From Domibacillus robiginosus (GTDB lineage: Bacteria; Bacillota; Bacilli; Bacillales; Domibacillaceae): DNA of 64,000 bases. Within the stretch, counting starts at the first letter, position 1. Each line of letters begins with the position of its first letter. The stretch is taken from contig NZ_LAHL01000040.1 in NCBI RefSeq assembly GCF_000966195.1, positions 50,152 through 114,151 on the forward strand, in the 5' to 3' direction. The translations under genes and the position numbers were made by a program. Below, one piece after another: positions 35,751-50,701 of this stretch. The notes below the pieces were generated by a model. It made no database searches. It was not told the DNA's origin and saw only the letters and a list, made by a program, of their open reading frames with translations.

Positions 35751-37187
<1,437 letters not shown>

Positions 37188-37219
37188 CTATGATGGGCCG
37201 TAAACCGCCCGTTTTCATC

Positions 37220-38086
<867 letters not shown>

Positions 38087-38160
38087 TCACCACCCTTTTG
38101 TGTTTGATAACGCAGGAAGGGGCGGACGTCCGATAAGACGGTACCGCCCTTCTGCTGCTT

Positions 38161-39681
<1,521 letters not shown>

Positions 39682-39717
39682 TCAGTTTCTTTAAAATGTA
39701 TTTTGCTTTTTTTTCGT

Positions 39718-40808
<1,091 letters not shown>

Positions 40809-40909
40809 TTATAAAACAACGATTCTGTCTATTTATACATAAAGCAATGGCGAAGGCTCGCATAAGAATGAGATCTTCGCCATAAAGTGTTTCTATTATG
40901 TCCAGTTCC

Positions 40910-41007
40910 GGGCGTTAGAGGCTCGCGTCATAAGTCAGCCAGGCTGCATGGCACAAAACGCCATTCCGCCTGCCCGTCTTATGCACTTCGCCTCTGAACG
41001 AACGCCC
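40910..41007. repeat. CATAAG palindromic repeat in the atpE-atpF gap
   Basis: Outer arms GGGCGTTAGAGGC and GCCTCTGAACGAACGCCC and inner arms CATAAG and CTTATG can form one long hairpin in the atp mRNA. Its core (GTCATAAG ... GTCTTATGC) recurs inverted at 56516-56610, so it is a dispersed element and not an atp-specific leader. The remainder of 40776-41017 holds nothing else clear. Confidence 0.75.
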
Positions 41008-41017
41008 TGCACTTTTC

Positions 41018-42422
<1,405 letters not shown>

Positions 42423-42428
42423 AGGGTG

Positions 42429-42653
42429 CTAGTCTCCTGAATTGAAATGTTGAATGGTCCGCATCATGGCGTAAATTCCTGCCGAGATTCCTCCAAGCAG
42501 TCCGATGATTAAAAAAAGAGGTTTTGTGTTCAAACGGCTGTCAAGCGCCAAACCTGCAAAAATACCGGCAATCATCGAGCCGGCGAGCTGAGCCAAAATG
42601 GCACTGTAGAGCGCCATCGCCCGAAAAGCACGGTTGTCTTGATTCCGGTTCAT
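42429..42653 (-). CDS. AtpZ/AtpI family protein
   Basis: A 74-residue protein with two helices separated by the segment GLALDSRLNTKPLF, typical of the short AtpZ-type proteins that open Bacillus atp operons. ATG 42653 is six bases after GAGG; an in-frame TTG at 42665 contains that site and is rejected. It is the first gene of the operon, about 95 bases after the promoter. Confidence 0.85.
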   Translation of the reverse strand: MNRNQDNRAFRAMALYSAILAQLAGSMIAGIFAGLALDSRLNTKPLFLIIGLLGGISAGIYAMMRTIQHFNSGD

Positions 42654-42746
42654 CTCACACCTCAATCGTAGGCTTGACTACCTAAAAAAACACCAGTAAA
42701 AAAACGGTTTCACTATGTATAAAAGCCATTCTCCTTACCCTTTGTT

Positions 42747-42775
42747 AGCATACAATAGGGCTTTTTCAATGTCAA
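42747..42775 (-). promoter_or_regulatory. Sigma-A promoter of the ATP synthase operon
   Basis: Minus strand TTGACA, 17 bases, TATGCT. The -35 is perfect and the spacing ideal. It lies upstream of the first atp gene and downstream of the mnaA terminator. Confidence 0.8.
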
Positions 42776-42867
42776 TGTGTTGGGAACGAAAACCTCAGGT
42801 CGAAACACGTATATTTCACAAAATGCTCATACTTTTTTCATTTTTTTCCGAACATTTACGTAAATAT

Positions 42868-42902
42868 AAAAAAAGTCGTCCGCTTCTTTGGACGACTTTT
42901 TC
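42868..42902 (-). terminator. Terminator of mnaA
   Basis: AAAAAGTCGTCC and GGACGACTTTTTTT pair around AAAGAAGC right after the stop, insulating atp from the upp-mnaA transcript. Confidence 0.9.
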
Positions 42903-42905
42903 TTC

Positions 42906-44054
42906 TTATTTCACTTCAAATCGCTCTGGCTGACTTGGATCCGCGCCAAAGTAATAACGAATCGCATCACAAATCCGCCGTGACGCTTCCCCGTCTCCAT
43001 ATGGATTGGAGGATTTTGACATTTTTTCATACGCTTCTTCGTCCGTTAACAGTTCTGAAGCAAGGGAATAAATGGTTTCTTCCTCGGTTCCGGCAAGCTT
43101 TAATGTTCCTGCCTCAATGCCTTCTGGACGCTCTGTCGTATCACGCAGTACAAGAACCGGCACCCCAAGGGAAGGAGCTTCTTCCTGAACGCCGCCCGAA
43201 TCTGTCAGAATAATATGAGCACGTTCAGCAAAGTTATGGAAATCAATTACATCAAGCGGTTCAATCAAGTGAATGCGTGGATCGTCCCCTAAAATAGCGT
43301 CCGCTGTTTCACGCACAACCGGGTTTAAGTGAACCGGATAAATGACTTGAATGCCTTCATGGTCTTCGACAAGACGCTTGATCGCACGGAACATATTTTT
43401 CATTGGTTCACCCAAATTTTCACGGCGGTGTGCTGTCATTAAAACAAGGCGGTCATCGCCCAGCTTCTGGAGCACCTCATGGGTGTACTCTTCCTTCACC
43501 GTTGTTTTCAGTGCGTCGATCGCTGTATTGCCTGTTACAAAGATAGACTCTGGCTTTTTGTTTTCGTTTAATAAGTTTTGTTCAGACTGTGCCGTTGGTG
43601 AAAAATGAAGATCTGCCATGACACCTGTCAGCTGACGATTCATTTCCTCAGGGAACGGCGAGTACTTATTCCACGTACGAAGGCCCGCTTCCACGTGGCC
43701 CACTGCAATTTGATTATAAAAAGCAGCAAGCCCCGCCACAAACGTTGTCGTTGTATCACCGTGAACGAGCACAATATCCGGCTGGACTTCTTTCATGACT
43801 CCATCCAGTCCTTCCAGTCCACGCGTTGTTACATCGATCAGCGTCTGGCGGTCTTTCATAATGTTTAAATCATAATCGGGTGTAATATCAAAAATGTTCA
43901 GCACCTGGTCAAGCATTTGTCGGTGCTGGGCTGTTACAGTAACGATGGCTTCAAATTCGTCTGGACGCTTTTTTAGTTCCAAAACGAGCGGGGCCATTTT
44001 GATCGCTTCCGGCCGCGTGCCGAAAATCGTCATTACTTTAATCGGGCGATCCAT
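42906..44054 (-). CDS. mnaA: UDP-N-acetylglucosamine 2-epimerase (non-hydrolysing)
   Basis: Interconverts UDP-GlcNAc and UDP-ManNAc in the cytoplasm, the precursor for TagA and WecC at the left of the window. 382 residues from ATG 44054; VMTIFGTRPEAIKMAPLV, HVEAGLRTWNKYSPFPEEMNR and TDSGGVQEEAPSLGVP are diagnostic. An open frame to 44123 overlaps upp and is not used. It follows upp by 19 bases and is followed by a strong terminator. The upp-mnaA-atp order is frequent in Bacillus relatives. Confidence 0.96.
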   Translation of the reverse strand: MDRPIKVMTIFGTRPEAIKMAPLVLELKKRPDEFEAIVTVTAQHRQMLDQVLNIFDITPDYDLNIMKDRQTLIDVTTRGLEGLDGVMKEVQPDIVLVHGDTTTTFVAGLAAFYNQIAVGHVEAGLRTWNKYSPFPEEMNRQLTGVMADLHFSPTAQSEQNLLNENKKPESIFVTGNTAIDALKTTVKEEYTHEVLQKLGDDRLVLMTAHRRENLGEPMKNMFRAIKRLVEDHEGIQVIYPVHLNPVVRETADAILGDDPRIHLIEPLDVIDFHNFAERAHIILTDSGGVQEEAPSLGVPVLVLRDTTERPEGIEAGTLKLAGTEEETIYSLASELLTDEEAYEKMSKSSNPYGDGEASRRICDAIRYYFGADPSQPERFEVK

Positions 44055-44073
44055 TTTCTCCACCTGCTTTTCT

Positions 44074-44703
44074 TTATTTTGTTCCGAATAAACGGTCGCC
44101 GGCATCGCCGAGCCCCGGTACAATGTAGCCTTTTTCGTTTAATTTCTCATCCAGTGACGCAATGTAAATGTCAACGTCCGGATGCGCTTCCTTCAAAAGC
44201 TCTACCCCTTCAGGAGCCGCAATCAGACACATAAATTTAATGTGTTTTGCGCCGCGCTTTTTCAAGGAATGAATCGCTTCAATAGCAGAACCGCCCGTTG
44301 CAAGCATTGGGTCCACCACGATGAAGTCGCGATCCTCTACGTCAGATGGCAGCTTCACATAGTATTCAACCGGCTGAAGCGTTTCCGGATCACGATATAA
44401 ACCAACGTGGCCTACTTTTGCAGCAGGAATAAGCTTAAGTACACCGTCTACCATGCCAATGCCTGCACGTAAAATCGGTACAATTCCAAGTTTTTTACCG
44501 GCAAGCACCTTCGCTTTTGCATCACAAACCGGTGTTTGTACAGTTACTTCTTCAAGCGGCAAATCCCGCGTAATTTCAAACGCCATCAGCGTGGCCACTT
44601 CATCTGTTAGTTCACGAAAATCTTTCGTGCCCGTGTTTTTATCGCGAATCATTGTCAGCTTATGTTGAATAAGCGGATGATCGAACACATAAACTTTTCC
44701 CAT
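44074..44703 (-). CDS. upp: Uracil phosphoribosyltransferase
   Basis: Salvages uracil with PRPP to give UMP. 209 residues, the normal length. The PRPP loop is in [18 protein letters not shown], and [13 protein letters not shown] is the conserved C-terminal uracil-binding part. ATG 44703 is eight bases after AAGGAG; the in-frame GTG at 44712 overlaps that site. It is the first gene of the upp-mnaA unit. Confidence 0.97.
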   Translation of the reverse strand: MGKVYVFDHPLIQHKLTMIRDKNTGTKDFRELTDEVATLMAFEITRDLPLEEVTVQTPVCDAKAKVLAGKKLGIVPILRAGIGMVDGVLKLIPAAKVGHVGLYRDPETLQPVEYYVKLPSDVEDRDFIVVDPMLATGGSAIEAIHSLKKRGAKHIKFMCLIAAPEGVELLKEAHPDVDIYIASLDEKLNEKGYIVPGLGDAGDRLFGTK

Positions 44704-44802
44704 TATGTTCACTCCTTGTTTATACGGTCATACAAAATCATTCCTTATTTTACTCCAAAAGAAAGGGACCGGCAACCGAGGGGCCATATCGATCTTTACA
44801 CA

Positions 44803-44838
44803 CAAAAAAACTGCCGGCAAAAATGCCGGCAGTTTTTG
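44803..44838 (-). terminator. Terminator of glyA
   Basis: AAAAACTGCCGGCA and TGCCGGCAGTTTTTTT pair perfectly six bases after the stop. Confidence 0.92.
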
Positions 44839-44843
44839 TTGAA

Positions 44844-46085
44844 TTATGCTTGCTGGTAAAGTGAGTAATTTGATGTTAAAGCAGCAACGCGTTCTGCTGA
44901 CTCTTTTAACACCGCTTCGTCTTCGTGGTTTTTCAATGTTTTTGCGATGATTGAAGCGACTTCATCCATTGCAGCAAGGTCGAATCCGCGTGATGTAACA
45001 GCTGCTGTACCGATACGAATACCACTTGTCACAAATGGACTTTCTGGATCGTATGGAATTGTATTTTTGTTTACCGTAATCCCAACTTCATCAAGCACTG
45101 CTTCTGCCACTTTTCCTGTTAAGCCAAGTGAACGAAGGTCGATCAAAAGAAGGTGATTATCTGTTCCGCCTGATACGATATCAATACCTTCCGCTTTCAA
45201 GCCTTCTGCAAGACGGCTCGCATTGTCAATGATGTTTTGCGCATATGTTTTGAAATCATCCTGGAGTGCTTCTTTAAATGCAACAGCTTTTGCAGCGATT
45301 ACGTGCATAAGCGGGCCGCCTTGAATACCAGGGAAGATTGATTTATCAAACTTTTTGCCAAACTCTTCTGTTGACAAAATCATACCGCCGCGTGGACCGC
45401 GAAGTGTCTTGTGCGTTGTTGTTGTTACAAAGTGAGCGTAAGGAACTGGGTTTTGGTGAAGGCCTGCTGCCACAAGGCCGGCAATGTGTGCCATATCCAC
45501 CATTAAGTAAGCGCCCACTTCATCCGCGATTTCACGGAATTTAGCAAAGTCAATAGCGCGTGGGTACGCACTTGCACCGGCAACGATCAATTTCGGCTTG
45601 TGCTCAAGCGCTTTTTGGCGGACATCTTCATAATCGATAACTTGCTCTTCTTTTGTTACGCCGTACTCAACGAAGTTGTACTGCACACCGCTAAAGTTAA
45701 CCGGGCTGCCGTGTGTTAAGTGGCCGCCATGAGATAAATTCATGCCAAGAACCGTGTCGCCTGCTTCTAATACCGCGAAGTAAACACCCATGTTTGCCTG
45801 GGCACCTGAATGCGGCTGAACGTTTACATATTCTGCACCAAAAAGTTCTTTTGCACGATCACGTGCCAGGTCTTCTACTACATCCACATGCTCACAACCG
45901 CCATAGTAGCGTTTGCCTGGGTAGCCTTCTGCGTATTTATTCGTTAAAACTGAACCCTGTGCTTCCATTACTGCTTCTGATACAAAGTTTTCTGAAGCAA
46001 TCAGTTCAATTTTTGTTTGCTGGCGTTTCAATTCGTCCTGAATTGCTGCGAATACAGCCGGGTCCTGCGCTTGAATTTTGCTCAT
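44844..46085 (-). CDS. glyA: Serine hydroxymethyltransferase
   Basis: PLP enzyme that converts serine and THF to glycine and methylene-THF. 413 residues. The PLP Lys lies in [33 protein letters not shown] and [15 protein letters not shown] are also typical. ATG 46085 follows AAGGGGAA; the in-frame start at 46103 overlaps it. No PurR box or riboswitch could be recognised upstream. Confidence 0.97.
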   Translation of the reverse strand: MSKIQAQDPAVFAAIQDELKRQQTKIELIASENFVSEAVMEAQGSVLTNKYAEGYPGKRYYGGCEHVDVVEDLARDRAKELFGAEYVNVQPHSGAQANMGVYFAVLEAGDTVLGMNLSHGGHLTHGSPVNFSGVQYNFVEYGVTKEEQVIDYEDVRQKALEHKPKLIVAGASAYPRAIDFAKFREIADEVGAYLMVDMAHIAGLVAAGLHQNPVPYAHFVTTTTHKTLRGPRGGMILSTEEFGKKFDKSIFPGIQGGPLMHVIAAKAVAFKEALQDDFKTYAQNIIDNASRLAEGLKAEGIDIVSGGTDNHLLLIDLRSLGLTGKVAEAVLDEVGITVNKNTIPYDPESPFVTSGIRIGTAAVTSRGFDLAAMDEVASIIAKTLKNHEDEAVLKESAERVAALTSNYSLYQQA

Positions 46086-46246
46086 CGTTGTTCCCCTTCC
46101 CAATCTATAAAATAGTCATGCAAGTTGTCGTTAAAAAATCCTCTTTCATAATAACATGTTTTCCGAATCTTTCAACTGCATTTTCTGTTTTTTTACGCTT
46201 TTTCGCTAAAAAACATGCTTTTTTATTTTAAAAACGGGCTCATTTC

Positions 46247-46825
46247 TTAACATTCTTCACCGTTCAAATCACTTACATTCGTTTTTTCATATACAGCTCT
46301 CGGGCCGCCGATCAATTTAGGACGTGTTCTAGCCATCGTAACGTGTGCAGCGCCGACCGAGTTTCCAGATGTACGCACTGGCACAGCTACGTGTTTTAAA
46401 TGCATACCGATCAAGGTATCACCAATATCGATACCGCCGTCTGCTTTCACAAACTCAACAAGCACGCAATCCTTCTGCCCAAACGCATAAGCAGCCATGG
46501 CTCCGCCTGCCGTTCGCACCGGCACGGCCGCCACTTCTTCATAGCCGAATCGCTGCGCCACTTCTCGTTCAATTACGACTGCCCGGTTTAAATGCTCACA
46601 GCATTGAAAAGCTATATGAACGCCTGTTTTTTCCGCGAAGACATGCAGCACTTCATAAAGAGCAGCCGCTGTCTCATTTGTACCGGCTGTACCAATCCGG
46701 CCGCCGGCTACTTCTGAGGTGGAACACCCGACAATAAACAGCTGTCCTTTTTTAAATTGCGCCTGTTCCTGCAGTTCCGAAAGAAGAGCTTCCAGTTCTC
46801 GTTTGCACACAGCAAGCTGGTCCAT
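46247..46825 (-). CDS. ywlG: YwlG family protein (UPF0340, TIGR01440)
   Basis: A 192-residue cytoplasmic protein with conserved [19 protein letters not shown] and [21 protein letters not shown] segments. It is conserved across Bacilli, and its function is not known to me. Its ATG overlaps the rpiB stop by one base (TAATG), implying coupling with rpiB. Neighbours are glyA and rpiB as in B. subtilis. Confidence 0.88.
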   Translation of the reverse strand: MDQLAVCKRELEALLSELQEQAQFKKGQLFIVGCSTSEVAGGRIGTAGTNETAAALYEVLHVFAEKTGVHIAFQCCEHLNRAVVIEREVAQRFGYEEVAAVPVRTAGGAMAAYAFGQKDCVLVEFVKADGGIDIGDTLIGMHLKHVAVPVRTSGNSVGAAHVTMARTRPKLIGGPRAVYEKTNVSDLNGEEC

Positions 46826-47274
46826 TACTGTCCGCTTCTTTCTTCATAATCAGCAATTTTTCCGATCCGAACAGCATGACGGCCGGCTTCAAAATCGGTT
46901 GTCAGCCACATCTCGGCAATTTCTCGTGCAAGTCCGGGCCCGATAACACGCTCACCCATTGCGATAATATTCGTATCGTTATGCTGGCGCGTAAGCTTCG
47001 CACTGTACACATCGTGAACAAGCGCACAGCGAGCTCCTTTTACTTTATTGGCGGCAATGGACATACCGATGCCTGTACCACAAATTAAGATTCCCCGGTC
47101 AAATTCACCTGCTGCAACCCGTTCCGCTACCGGAAGAGCGTAATCAGGATAGTCAACGGATGCGGTACATTCACAGCCGAAATCCTCATAGTCAATACCT
47201 AGTTCTTCCATTAATGTTTTGATTTCTTCGCGAATATTCATTCCGCCATGATCTGATGCAATGGCTACCTTCAT
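46825..47274 (-). CDS. rpiB: Ribose-5-phosphate isomerase B
   Basis: Interconverts ribose-5-phosphate and ribulose-5-phosphate. 149 residues of the RpiB/LacAB fold: [18 protein letters not shown], the catalytic Cys in [16 protein letters not shown] and [17 protein letters not shown]. It corresponds to B. subtilis ywlF. It is coupled to ywlG. Confidence 0.95.
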   Translation of the reverse strand: MKVAIASDHGGMNIREEIKTLMEELGIDYEDFGCECTASVDYPDYALPVAERVAAGEFDRGILICGTGIGMSIAANKVKGARCALVHDVYSAKLTRQHNDTNIIAMGERVIGPGLAREIAEMWLTTDFEAGRHAVRIGKIADYEERSGQ

Positions 47275-47331
47275 ATCTAAGCGCTCCTTTCAAGCTTTGC
47301 TGTTTTTATTTTCTCATATTTGATTGTGGAA

Positions 47332-48621
47332 CTACAGTTTAAAACGTGTAATCACGGACTTAAGCGCAGCAGCCTGCTCTTGTAATTTTTGACTGGTGCT
47401 GCCGATTTCATGAATCACATCGGACTGCTCCTGCGCTGCGTATGTTACTTCATTGGCTCCTGCCGAGGTTTCTTCTGCAATCGCCGCTACTTCCTGAGAC
47501 TGGTGTGTCGTTTGTTCGATTTTGTTCATCTGCTTGTCGACCAAAAAGGAAATCTCTTCTACCTCGGCAGCCATATTCATAATATTTTCCCCAATTTGTC
47601 CAACAGCTTCCTGAGCTGATGCCCCTTTTTGAACCCCTTCTTCTGCTGCCTGTGCCTGGTCAGCGATTTTGCGTACAACGTGATTGACTTCAAACTGAAT
47701 TTGTTTAACAAGCCCGGAGATACTTTTTACCGCTGTGGCACTTTCGTCGGCAAGCTTGCGTACTTCTTCTGCAACGACGGCAAAACCCTTTCCATGCTCT
47801 CCAGCCCGCGCTGCTTCAATCGACGCATTGAGTGCAAGTAAATTTGTTTGCGCGGCAATGTCTCCCACCAGACCAATGACACTTTCTACTTTACGTGCGT
47901 TTTCTTCCAGCGACCGGACCGCTTCCAGTGACTCTGCATTATCGGATGCAAGGGAATTCATACCGGAAATAAGCAGTTGGAATGCCTCCCGGCTCGTATC
48001 CAGCTCTCGAACCATACTGTCGGCTTTGCCAGCGGATTCTTTTGCTTTTTTTTGAACAGAGCCGGCAATGCCCGCTACTTCCTCCATCGCTTCTGCTGTT
48101 GCTTGAACAGCATACGCTGAGCTCTCTGCTCCACTGGCAATTTCTTCAGCTGTTTGTGCCATGCCTCCCGCCTGCTGTGCAGCCTGACTGCTAATTTTTG
48201 CAATATGGCCGACACTTTCATTTGTCACAGCAAAGTTACTTTCAATGCTTTGCACCATCGTCCGTAAATTCAAAAGCATCTCGTTGAATGCGACACCGAG
48301 TGCCCGGATTTCATCATCGCTCTCAGGAAGGGCCACTTCTTGCTCGATTCTTCCAGAGGCCGCCTCCCGGGCAGCTGCTTCCAGCCGAACCATCGGCTTT
48401 ACAAAATAAGAAGCCGCAAAGTACGCCAGCACAGCTGACCAAAAAATCCCGAACGCAAGCGTAGCAATCGTAAAAGCCATTTCATTTAAATGCAAAAAAT
48501 AAGCGGGATAAACAAAATACATAAATAGGGCACTGAATGTATACGTAATAACGGCCAGCAGCGTTACGAGCAGAACGAGTTTTTTTCGAATACCGAATGA
48601 ATAGGTTTTTTTCTCTCTCAT
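47332..48621 (-). CDS. Methyl-accepting chemotaxis-like protein without an external sensor domain
   Basis: A 429-residue protein. Two transmembrane helices (about 12-36 and 44-68) are joined by only about ten outside residues, then a HAMP domain (about 68-122) and a long MCP signalling coiled coil, whose tip reads [20 protein letters not shown] and [20 protein letters not shown]. Lacking a sensor domain, it may sense membrane state or act through partners. ATG 48621 overlaps the ywlE stop (ATGA), which supports this start and coupled translation. B. subtilis has no MCP at this place. Confidence 0.88.
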   Translation of the reverse strand: MREKKTYSFGIRKKLVLLVTLLAVITYTFSALFMYFVYPAYFLHLNEMAFTIATLAFGIFWSAVLAYFAASYFVKPMVRLEAAAREAASGRIEQEVALPESDDEIRALGVAFNEMLLNLRTMVQSIESNFAVTNESVGHIAKISSQAAQQAGGMAQTAEEIASGAESSAYAVQATAEAMEEVAGIAGSVQKKAKESAGKADSMVRELDTSREAFQLLISGMNSLASDNAESLEAVRSLEENARKVESVIGLVGDIAAQTNLLALNASIEAARAGEHGKGFAVVAEEVRKLADESATAVKSISGLVKQIQFEVNHVVRKIADQAQAAEEGVQKGASAQEAVGQIGENIMNMAAEVEEISFLVDKQMNKIEQTTHQSQEVAAIAEETSAGANEVTYAAQEQSDVIHEIGSTSQKLQEQAAALKSVITRFKL

Positions 48622-49040
48622 TTTCTTGTCTCTCTTTCCAGCCACCTGCTTATGTACAAATCCAGTTCTTCATACGTTTTTCGGTACTCGGCATCCGGCC
48701 CGCCGAATGGATCCGCTACATCTCCATCCGCTTCTTTCAGTGGCCTTACTTTATGACGAAATTGCGGAAAGTGAACGTCTATCAGCTGCTTATGAGAAGC
48801 AGTCATAGTCATTACAAGATCCGCCCATTCGAGCAGGTCTTCTGTTACTTGAGCCGCAGCATGATTGTGCGGAATTCCTTTTTCATTCAAAATAGCCGTT
48901 GTTCCTCTGGAAGCAGGTGCGCCTGGGCTGGCATACAGTCCCGCTGATTTCACTTTCCATTCCGGCTTTTTCTGGCGTAAAATAGCTTCCGCCATCGGAC
49001 TGCGGCACGTATTGCCTGTACATACGAATAAAATGTTCAT
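48618..49040 (-). CDS. ywlE: Protein-arginine phosphatase YwlE
   Basis: A low-molecular-weight phosphatase, 140 residues, that removes phosphate from arginine in proteins and so opposes McsB. The P-loop CTGNTCRS starts at Cys 7; the Thr in it (position 11) is the residue known to favour phosphoarginine. The general acid Asp lies in VADPFGG. ATG 49040 follows AAGGTGG; an in-frame start at 49049 is inside that site. Confidence 0.93.
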   Translation of the reverse strand: MNILFVCTGNTCRSPMAEAILRQKKPEWKVKSAGLYASPGAPASRGTTAILNEKGIPHNHAAAQVTEDLLEWADLVMTMTASHKQLIDVHFPQFRHKVRPLKEADGDVADPFGGPDAEYRKTYEELDLYISRWLERETRK

Positions 49041-49125
49041 AGTAACCACCTTTGCATACGTTTTCTTTCATTATAAAGGAATGAATAACAGGAAAATAGT
49101 CCTTTTCTGTTTGAAAAGGACTTCA

Positions 49126-49647
49126 TTACGCAATGATCCACTTTAATCCGATGATGAGTAAAAACAGCCCTCCAACTGCTTCTCCCGCCTTTCCTGCTGC
49201 TGCATTGATCCGACTGCTGAGCAGAAGGCCAATCATAGTCATAACCCCTGAAAATATACCGAAGCTCATTACAGCTATTGACTTGTCCATTCCAAGCACG
49301 CCAAGCGATAGTCCTGTTGAGAAGCTGTCCATGCTGACTCCAAATGCGAACAGGACGATCCCAATACCTGACGGCTTGTCCTGTTCTTCTTTTCTAAAAA
49401 ACGAAAGCATCATTTGCAGTCCCGTAATAACGAGAACCAAGCCGCCTGCTGAAACAAGAATATCGCCAAATCTTCCGTGTAAAAAACTCCCGGCTGTCAT
49501 GCTGGCGGCGGGCAGAAGAATATGCATACTGCCGACTGCTGCACTCAGCTGGAGCTTGTCCCACAATCCCATCCGCCTCATTCCGATAGCCAATGCTGCA
49601 CCAAATGCGTCTGCCGACAGCGCTAATGATAAAATAAAAATATCCAT
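49126..49647 (-). CDS. mntP: Manganese efflux pump MntP
   Basis: A 173-residue membrane protein with six helices and the paired acidic motifs ALSADAFGAALAIG and GVSMDSFSTGLSLG of the MntP family, which exports Mn2+. It corresponds to B. subtilis ywlD. The 65-base region to the divergent AraC gene is too short for a yybP-ykoY riboswitch. A ribosome site is not obvious. Confidence 0.88.
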   Translation of the reverse strand: MDIFILSLALSADAFGAALAIGMRRMGLWDKLQLSAAVGSMHILLPAASMTAGSFLHGRFGDILVSAGGLVLVITGLQMMLSFFRKEEQDKPSGIGIVLFAFGVSMDSFSTGLSLGVLGMDKSIAVMSFGIFSGVMTMIGLLLSSRINAAAGKAGEAVGGLFLLIIGLKWIIA

Positions 49648-49712
49648 GCTTATTTATATGCAGAGTGATATTTTCTATACCCCATGTACAGGAGGAATGA
49701 CAAGGATGAGCG

Positions 49713-50590
49713 ATGTTTTTGGTTTTTGGTTTTCGCTTTTCAGATACACAAAATGATCTCTTCTGTCAGCTTTTCGCCATCGGATATGACTGGATTACAC
49801 CAGCTCATACGTATCATTGGGACGGTTTGAAACGGATTGATGGCCCTCTTTGCCTGTTTCAATACACTGTCTCTGGCAAAGGGATGCTTGAAGCAGGCGG
49901 CATTACGCATTCAATTCAAAAAGGACAGGCTATACTCGTTGATATACCAGGCGACCATCGTTATTACCTTCCCGAGGCGAGCAGTCACTGGGCCTTTTAT
50001 TTTATTTTATTTTGTTCCGTCCTTCTATTATTCAAGCAAACTGGAACCAAATCACACAAAAGCTCGGTCCCTCTCCTCTTCTTCCATTTGATAGTGCGCC
50101 TGTTCAGCTATTGCAGCATGCATACCAGGCAGCCAAGCAAAAACAAATTACAGACGGCTTTCGCGCTTCGACTCTTGTCTATCAGTTTGTGATGGCACTT
50201 CAGCAATATAGCTGCTCGACATTACGTTTAAAAACAAACTGGCCCGAACCCGTACAGCAGGCTGCAGACGAAATGGAGCAGCAGTATCGAAACCTGCATA
50301 GTTTAGATGAGATTGCCCAACTGTCAAGTTTATCAAAATTTTATTTTGCTCGTTTGTTTCATCAGTCCACCGGGCGTACACCGATTGAGTATCTAACAAA
50401 AATCCGCATTGAAAGAGCCATTTCTCTTCTTTTGCACTCTTCTTTAACGATAGAAAATATTGCCCGGGAAATTGGCTTTTCAAGCAGTAGCTATTTTATT
50501 AAAGTTTTTCGCAAATGGACCGGCTTTTCACCAGGGGAGTTTCGCTCCGGCCACGCTGTGACAGATTTCAGTTTTTTCACCTTCGACTAG
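49713..50590 (+). pseudogene. AraC family regulator, frameshifted by one extra TTTTA unit
   Basis: The first frame (MFLVFGFRFSDTQNDLFCQL from ATG 49713, behind AAGGA) encodes a cupin-like sensor domain to about 50010, then continues out of frame to 50192. The second frame (50012-50590) gives the rest of the sensor and two helix-turn-helix motifs (LDEIAQLSSLSKFYFARLF and IENIAREIGFSSSSYFIKVF). The junction at 49995-50014 is TTTTA three times then TTTTG. Removing one 5-base unit restores one frame of 290 residues, the usual AraC length. The neighbouring GH27 gene is the likely target. Confidence 0.88.
49995..50014 (+). repeat. Pentanucleotide repeat at the AraC frameshift
   Basis: Four consecutive 5-base units (TTTTA x3, TTTTG). 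Three units keep the regulator in frame; four break it. Confidence 0.9.
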
Positions 50591-50660
50591 GAGCAACATT
50601 GTACAATATCAGGCAATATGTTTGCATAGACGCCCCCTGCTTGAGCCTTTTAGAATAAAA

Positions 50661-50682
50661 ATAGAAAGCAACAAGTTTCTAT
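50661..50682 (+). promoter_or_regulatory. Inverted repeat before the GH27 gene
   Basis: ATAGAAA, 8 bases, TTTCTAT: a perfect 7-bp inverted repeat directly before the ribosome site. It could be an operator or an mRNA hairpin; the AraC neighbour is a candidate binder. Confidence 0.4.
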
Positions 50683-50701
50683 CAAGAAAGGAGTGTTTAA
50701 A

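Noticed and set aside
46086..46246. PurR box or riboswitch before glyA
   Set aside because: Looked for paired CGAA-type PurBox motifs and folded leaders; only a single weak match was seen.
49648..49712. yybP-ykoY manganese riboswitch before mntP
   Set aside because: Only 65 bases lie between the divergent genes, too few for the riboswitch, and no matching pattern was seen.
49706..49756. Alternative start of the AraC gene at ATG 49706
   Set aside because: That frame stops after 16 codons. ATG 49713 leads directly into FGFRFSDTQ and the sensor domain.
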